Assembly: GCA_947502355.1 (NCBI GenBank)
Contig: CANMZP010000001.1
Coordinates: 62,001-126,000 of the forward strand
Direction: 5' to 3'
Length of the DNA stretch: 64,000 nt
From: an uncultured Thalassotalea sp.
GTDB lineage: Bacteria > Pseudomonadota > Gammaproteobacteria > Enterobacterales > Alteromonadaceae
The notes beneath the pieces are model-generated. The model had not been told where the DNA came from and did no database searches. It saw only the letters and a list, made by a program, of their open reading frames with translations. The translations under genes and the position numbers were made by a program. Shown piece after piece: positions 60,414-64,000 of this stretch; position 1 is the first letter of the stretch, and each line of letters starts with the position of its first letter.

Positions 60414-62345
60414 TTATAAATGACTTGCAACCCAGTCTTTTACATCGCTATAACGGTACTGCTCTAAAGCGGCAAAGCCGGTAAGTTTACGCACCCTCAA
60501 TTTGGTAAATATCGGGGTTGTCAGGCCACATAAAAAACGACTTAATAAGGTTACCGAGCGCTGACTGCCAAGCTTAGCGCTAATTTCAGATGTTAGATTT
60601 ATAAAATTATGATCTGTTAATGATTGCATCATCGGCTTCTCTGGTAAAACAGCCACTTGCCCATGACACACCGAACAATGCCCACAAGGCTGGGTTAATT
60701 GCGCATCAGAGAAATATTCGGCCAATTGCTTAGATAAACACTGGTCGCTGGCAAAAAAGTTGATTAACGCCGAAATTCGACTCACTTCATTTTGCTCTTT
60801 AACGCTAAACTGCTGATGTATTTGTTGACTCAGTGCGGACACATCCACATTGGCATTAAGCAACTGATACACTTCGGTCATTTGCTTGGTTTGTAATTCA
60901 ATAAAGCCTTTTTCATCAAGGTAATCAATGGCTCGTACCATACGTTGACGGTCATCACTGTAAAGTTTGGCCATGGCATCAAAGTCGACGTTGTACCAAA
61001 TTTTGGCTTTTTGTGAGCTTTGCAACATGGCTTTAATAAAGGCCTGTCGCTCACCAGGAAAAGCGGCCAGTAACGCCGATTCCTCTGTAAGTAGTTTAAA
61101 TTTGTATTCGGCAAAATAACTGTGGCTTGGCTTAATTAACCCCACAAGTTCCAAATACACCAGCAAGGTTTTTAACGCCAGCATACGGATATTTGACTGA
61201 CTCGACAGATGATATAATACAATATCTATTTGCCCATGATTTTCCTGTCCCTGAGTCAATAATTCTTTTATGACAAACTCGATTTCACTTCGCTCTGGCG
61301 TGTCCCCATAAACAAAGTTTTCTAATACGTTGATGTTGTCTTTATTGGCCAGTACCAAACAATCTGCGGCTTGACTATCTCGCCCTGCTCGGCCAATTTC
61401 CTGCGAATAATTTTCAATCGATTTGGGTAAATCATAATGAATGACATAACGAATATCAGCTTTATCTATGCCCATACCAAAGGCAATGGTGGCCACAATC
61501 AGCTTTACTTCGCCTTGCATAAATTGCTTTTGAATGAATTGGCGTTTATCGCTATCCATACCGGCATGATACGCCTGAGCATCAATGCCTTGCTGTTGTA
61601 GGTTTAACGCAACATTTTCTGCCGTTTGCTGCAAAGTCACATAAATTATCCCTGACTGCCCATGGTAGGATGGCAACCATTGTGAGAGTAAATTCATTTT
61701 ATCCCCCTCACTGGTGCCGTGCACATACAAGTTTAAATTGGAACGATAAAAGCCCGTTGTCGTAACGTTATGCGTTTCTATGGCAAATTTTTTGGCCATA
61801 TCGTCAATCACATTGTCAGTGGCGGTTGCGGTCAGCAACAACGTTTGCTCAATATGAAATTGTTGTTTGTAGGTAGGCAGTTTTAAATAATCTGGGCGAA
61901 AGTTATGTCCCCATTCACTGATACAATGCGCTTCATCCACCACCAATAACGAAATCGGGATTTGCTGCAGAAACTGGCGAAAACGCTCGTTATTGAGTCG
62001 TTCAACCGACACCATTAAAATTTTGATTTGCCCCATTCGAACTTGCTGCATAATGTGCTGCGTTTGATCGCGTGTTTGCATCGAATCAATACTGGCTGCT
62101 GGGATGCCTTTATCCGCTAAAAAGGCCAACTGATCCTGCATTAGCGCCAGCAAAGGCGAAATAACCAAGGTTAAGTTGGGCAATGCAATAGCGGGTAATT
62201 GGTAACAAAGCGACTTACCCGATCCGGTCGGGAAAATAGCCGCGGCGCTCTGTCCTGCTAAAATGGTATCAATAACCTGTTGCTGGCCACCACGAAATTG
62301 GTCAAAACCGAAATGTTGTTGTAGCAATTGTTGCGATAAAGTCAT
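60414..62345 (-). CDS. recQ: RecQ-family ATP-dependent DNA helicase
   Basis: This 643-residue helicase starts LLQQHFGFDQFRGGQQQVID, has Walker A FPTGSGKSLCYQLPA near residue 42, DEAH in VVDEAHCISEWGHNFRPDYL near 137, and YSQEIGRAGRDSQ near 320. The RQC zinc cysteines lie in DQCLSKQLAEYF and PCGHCSVC near 555. The C terminus (from about 590) is not an obvious HRDC domain. Length exceeds E. coli RecQ (609). The ATG at 62345 has AGGAAG upstream; the frame also runs from 62372. It may be a second RecQ paralogue of the species. Confidence 0.9.
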   Translation of the reverse strand: MTLSQQLLQQHFGFDQFRGGQQQVIDTILAGQSAAAIFPTGSGKSLCYQLPAIALPNLTLVISPLLALMQDQLAFLADKGIPAASIDSMQTRDQTQHIMQQVRMGQIKILMVSVERLNNERFRQFLQQIPISLLVVDEAHCISEWGHNFRPDYLKLPTYKQQFHIEQTLLLTATATDNVIDDMAKKFAIETHNVTTTGFYRSNLNLYVHGTSEGDKMNLLSQWLPSYHGQSGIIYVTLQQTAENVALNLQQQGIDAQAYHAGMDSDKRQFIQKQFMQGEVKLIVATIAFGMGIDKADIRYVIHYDLPKSIENYSQEIGRAGRDSQAADCLVLANKDNINVLENFVYGDTPERSEIEFVIKELLTQGQENHGQIDIVLYHLSSQSNIRMLALKTLLVYLELVGLIKPSHSYFAEYKFKLLTEESALLAAFPGERQAFIKAMLQSSQKAKIWYNVDFDAMAKLYSDDRQRMVRAIDYLDEKGFIELQTKQMTEVYQLLNANVDVSALSQQIHQQFSVKEQNEVSRISALINFFASDQCLSKQLAEYFSDAQLTQPCGHCSVCHGQVAVLPEKPMMQSLTDHNFINLTSEISAKLGSQRSVTLLSRFLCGLTTPIFTKLRVRKLTGFAALEQYRYSDVKDWVASHL

Positions 62346-62535
62346 CCGTCTTCCTGTAGTTATCCTTAACATGGACTAAATAGTATGTGTTAAGGGTTGC
62401 TTTTATGCCAACGCTTTCTTTGTTATTGCGCAAAGCAAGCCTATTTATTAAGCGTCTTAATTGTGGTGCTTTGCAGTTGTTTCATTAGACCGGCAAGCGT
62501 ATCATAGTTCGATTAAAAACAATAAGTAGCATCCC

Positions 62536-63114
62536 ATGATAAACATCATTTCACCTGAGAATTTTACCACCAGCTTATGGAAAAACGGAAAAGGCAAAAC
62601 CACCGAACTGGCAATAAGTGATAACAGCAGTATAGCTAAATTCATTTATCGATTAAGCATTGCCGATGTCAGTGAAGACGGTATGTTTTCGAACTTTTGT
62701 GGCTTAACAAGAAAATTGATTTTATTAGAAGGTGAAGGCATTACATTAACGCACAATGACACGACCATAGACAGCTTAATGAAGCCTTTAAATTATGCCT
62801 GCTTTGACGGTGGTTACCAAACGTATGGCCAGCTCAAAAATGGTCCTATCGTTGATTTTAATTTAATGTACGACCCAAAGGTGTACCGTAATAAATTGCA
62901 AACCTACCTTTCACCTATCAATGAGGTCGTGCCGAAGGCGCAATTATGCTTTATTTTTTCAGCCAACAAACCTTTAACGCTAACCAAAACCAGCGATAAA
63001 ACCACACAAACCATTCCGGCAAATCATTTGCTAAAACTCACCGATGTCATTGAAAATCAATATAGATTACAAGCTGAGCAAGTGATCATTATTCAGCTAG
63101 ACAAACGAAAATGA
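62536..63114 (+). CDS. HutD/Ves family protein
   Basis: This 192-residue cupin-like protein has the HutD/Ves pattern: FTTSLWKNGKGKTTELAI near residue 9, FIYRLSIADVSEDGMFSNF near 36, GLTRKLILLEGEGITL near 57 and a later FNLMYDP near 108. HutD is linked to histidine use in pseudomonads and Ves to cold response in E. coli; neither biochemical role is settled. No hut genes are nearby. It is divergent from recQ. Confidence 0.9.
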   Translation: MINIISPENFTTSLWKNGKGKTTELAISDNSSIAKFIYRLSIADVSEDGMFSNFCGLTRKLILLEGEGITLTHNDTTIDSLMKPLNYACFDGGYQTYGQLKNGPIVDFNLMYDPKVYRNKLQTYLSPINEVVPKAQLCFIFSANKPLTLTKTSDKTTQTIPANHLLKLTDVIENQYRLQAEQVIIIQLDKRK

Positions 63115-63139
63115 CATGCCTGATCATAAACAGTTCGCG

Positions 63140-63523
63140 TTAAGACTTGCTCACAATAGCGGACTCTAAACTCGATACCATGGCAACAATCTCACCGGCC
63201 TCTTGCTCAGGTACTTGCAATGCGTGTAATGTTGCCGCGGCATGCGTAAAAAAGACTTGCCAGTCAGACGGGCTTATGTGCATCCCCTGATGCGCTATTT
63301 TCATATCCCGACCAGTGTACTTTTGTGGACCGCCCATTTGCGCACAAAGAAACTCTATAAGTAAATGTTTTGCTCTGTCTGTTCTCTTTTCACCCACATT
63401 GGCCCAATAATGGCCAAGTTGTGGATCCGCGTATAGCCTAGCCAGTAAGTTTTCAACAAAGCCGGTAATGCCATCATAGCCGCCTAATCGTTGATAAAGG
63501 GAATTGTTTTCTGTCATTTTCAT
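63140..63523 (-). CDS. Group 1 truncated hemoglobin
   Basis: This 127-residue 2-on-2 globin has SLYQRLGGYDGITGFVENLL at the N terminus, FLCAQMGGPQKYTGRDMKIA in the middle and the proximal histidine in HQGMHISPSDW near residue 77-88. It binds heme and may scavenge NO or deliver oxygen; the exact role is unknown. It converges on the HutD/Ves gene and is divergent from the thioesterase gene. Confidence 0.92.
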   Translation of the reverse strand: MKMTENNSLYQRLGGYDGITGFVENLLARLYADPQLGHYWANVGEKRTDRAKHLLIEFLCAQMGGPQKYTGRDMKIAHQGMHISPSDWQVFFTHAAATLHALQVPEQEAGEIVAMVSSLESAIVSKS

Positions 63524-63636
63524 TATCTTGTTGAAAAGTCATTGGTTTAGTATGCCTGTCTTAAAAAAATTGACAAGCGAACCGAGCATTTTTCCTTTAT
63601 GATAGAAACATCATCGTAATAATTGAGTTAAAACCT

Positions 63637-64000
63637 ATGGAACAAAATCAACGAGAATTAACGCTGCGCTTTCTGGCGGAACCACAAGATGTCAACTTTG
63701 GCGGTAAAGTACACGGTGGCGCGGTAATGAAATGGATTGATTTGGCCGCTTATGCTTGTTCAGCCGGTTGGAGTAGTCGCTATTGTGTTACCGCGTATGC
63801 TGGTGGCATTCGATTTGTTGCCCCAATACATGTCGGTAATTTGGTGGAAGTTGCCGCAAAAGTGATTTACACCGGTAATTCCTCAATGCATATTGCACTC
63901 GAAGTAAGTGCTTGTGATCCAAAATCAATGAACCGCCGCTTGACCACCCATTGTATTGTCATTATGGTGGCCGTTGATGAGTCTGGCCAGCCGGTAAAAA
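63637..64000 (+). CDS. Acyl-CoA thioesterase, hotdog fold (5' part)
   Basis: The frame opens at ATG 63637 and runs off the right edge after 121 codons. FLAEPQDVNFGGKVHGGAVM near residue 12 holds the N-x(n)-G-G-x-V/I-x-GG hotdog motif and KWIDLAAYACS the active-site aspartate of the YciA/BACH type. The later segment GGIRFVAPIHVGNLVEVAAKV fits the same family. It hydrolyses acyl-CoA to free acid and CoA; chain preference is unknown. Only the C-terminal end is missing. Confidence 0.9.
   Translation, partial: MEQNQRELTLRFLAEPQDVNFGGKVHGGAVMKWIDLAAYACSAGWSSRYCVTAYAGGIRFVAPIHVGNLVEVAAKVIYTGNSSMHIALEVSACDPKSMNRRLTTHCIVIMVAVDESGQPVK

Overview
The window reads as a single continuous chromosomal segment of an AT-rich marine gammaproteobacterium of the Alteromonadales. 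Gene content and order resemble Colwellia/Thalassotalea-type genomes, and many neighbourhoods are shared with E. coli (perM-bepA-yfgD, yffB-dapE, gcvR-bcp next to bamC, hdfR/maoP, yafJ/fadE, purM-purN, ackA-pta). I judge taxonomy only from protein resemblance and gene order. I saw no rRNA, tRNA, CRISPR array, prophage or intact insertion sequence.

Layout. 1-10.2 kb is a nucleoside catabolism and salvage district: udp, add-deoD, deoB, udk, deoC and tdk, interrupted by aroG-DUF2750, a GNAT enzyme and a 55-bp tandem repeat followed by two small membrane proteins. 10.2-17.7 kb carries an EamA exporter, a GNAT enzyme, a small membrane protein, purU, the ackA-pta acetate operon and a LexA-controlled sulA-like gene. 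17.8-24.3 kb carries a YchJ-type SEC-C protein, an RstAB-like two-component system, xthA-rlmA and a divergent arsR/permease pair with two matching operators. 24.3-27.5 kb is sparse: a lone secreted protein with an exact internal duplication, yfbV, and an intergenic region with a DnaA-box cluster. 27.5-35.2 kb carries an ACT protein, yffB-dapE, an M15 peptidase, small DUF proteins, an apparent dehydrogenase remnant, bamC, gcvR-bcp and the divergent hdfR/maoP pair.

35.4-38.4 kb holds the most unusual unit: a GshB-like ATP-grasp ligase gene overlapping a gene that fuses an N-formylglutamate amidohydrolase domain to a DUF1704 (QEGLA-motif) metallopeptidase-like domain. It looks like a make-and-trim pathway for a peptide or amino-acid conjugate of unknown identity. 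38.7-50.5 kb is mostly conserved housekeeping: perM-tusA-like, bepA, an ArsC-family reductase, hda, DUF2066, purM-purN-DUF3108. It also has a large lipoprotein with a HELGH motif and one unrecognised protein. 50.5-64 kb carries yafJ/fadE with a probable FadR operator, an SRPBCC protein, a Rieske oxygenase, an APC permease, a HAD hydrolase, dbpA, an XRE-regulated membrane protein, a RecQ helicase, HutD/Ves, a truncated globin and the start of an acyl-CoA thioesterase.

Several genes concern chromosome maintenance (yfbV, maoP/hdfR, hda, sulA-like, xthA, recQ). Regulation visible in the sequence includes a LexA box, paired ArsR-type operators, 11-bp-phased repeats before rstA, a FadR-like box before fadE, and many rho-independent terminators. 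All functions are inferred by reading the sequence; no database search was run.
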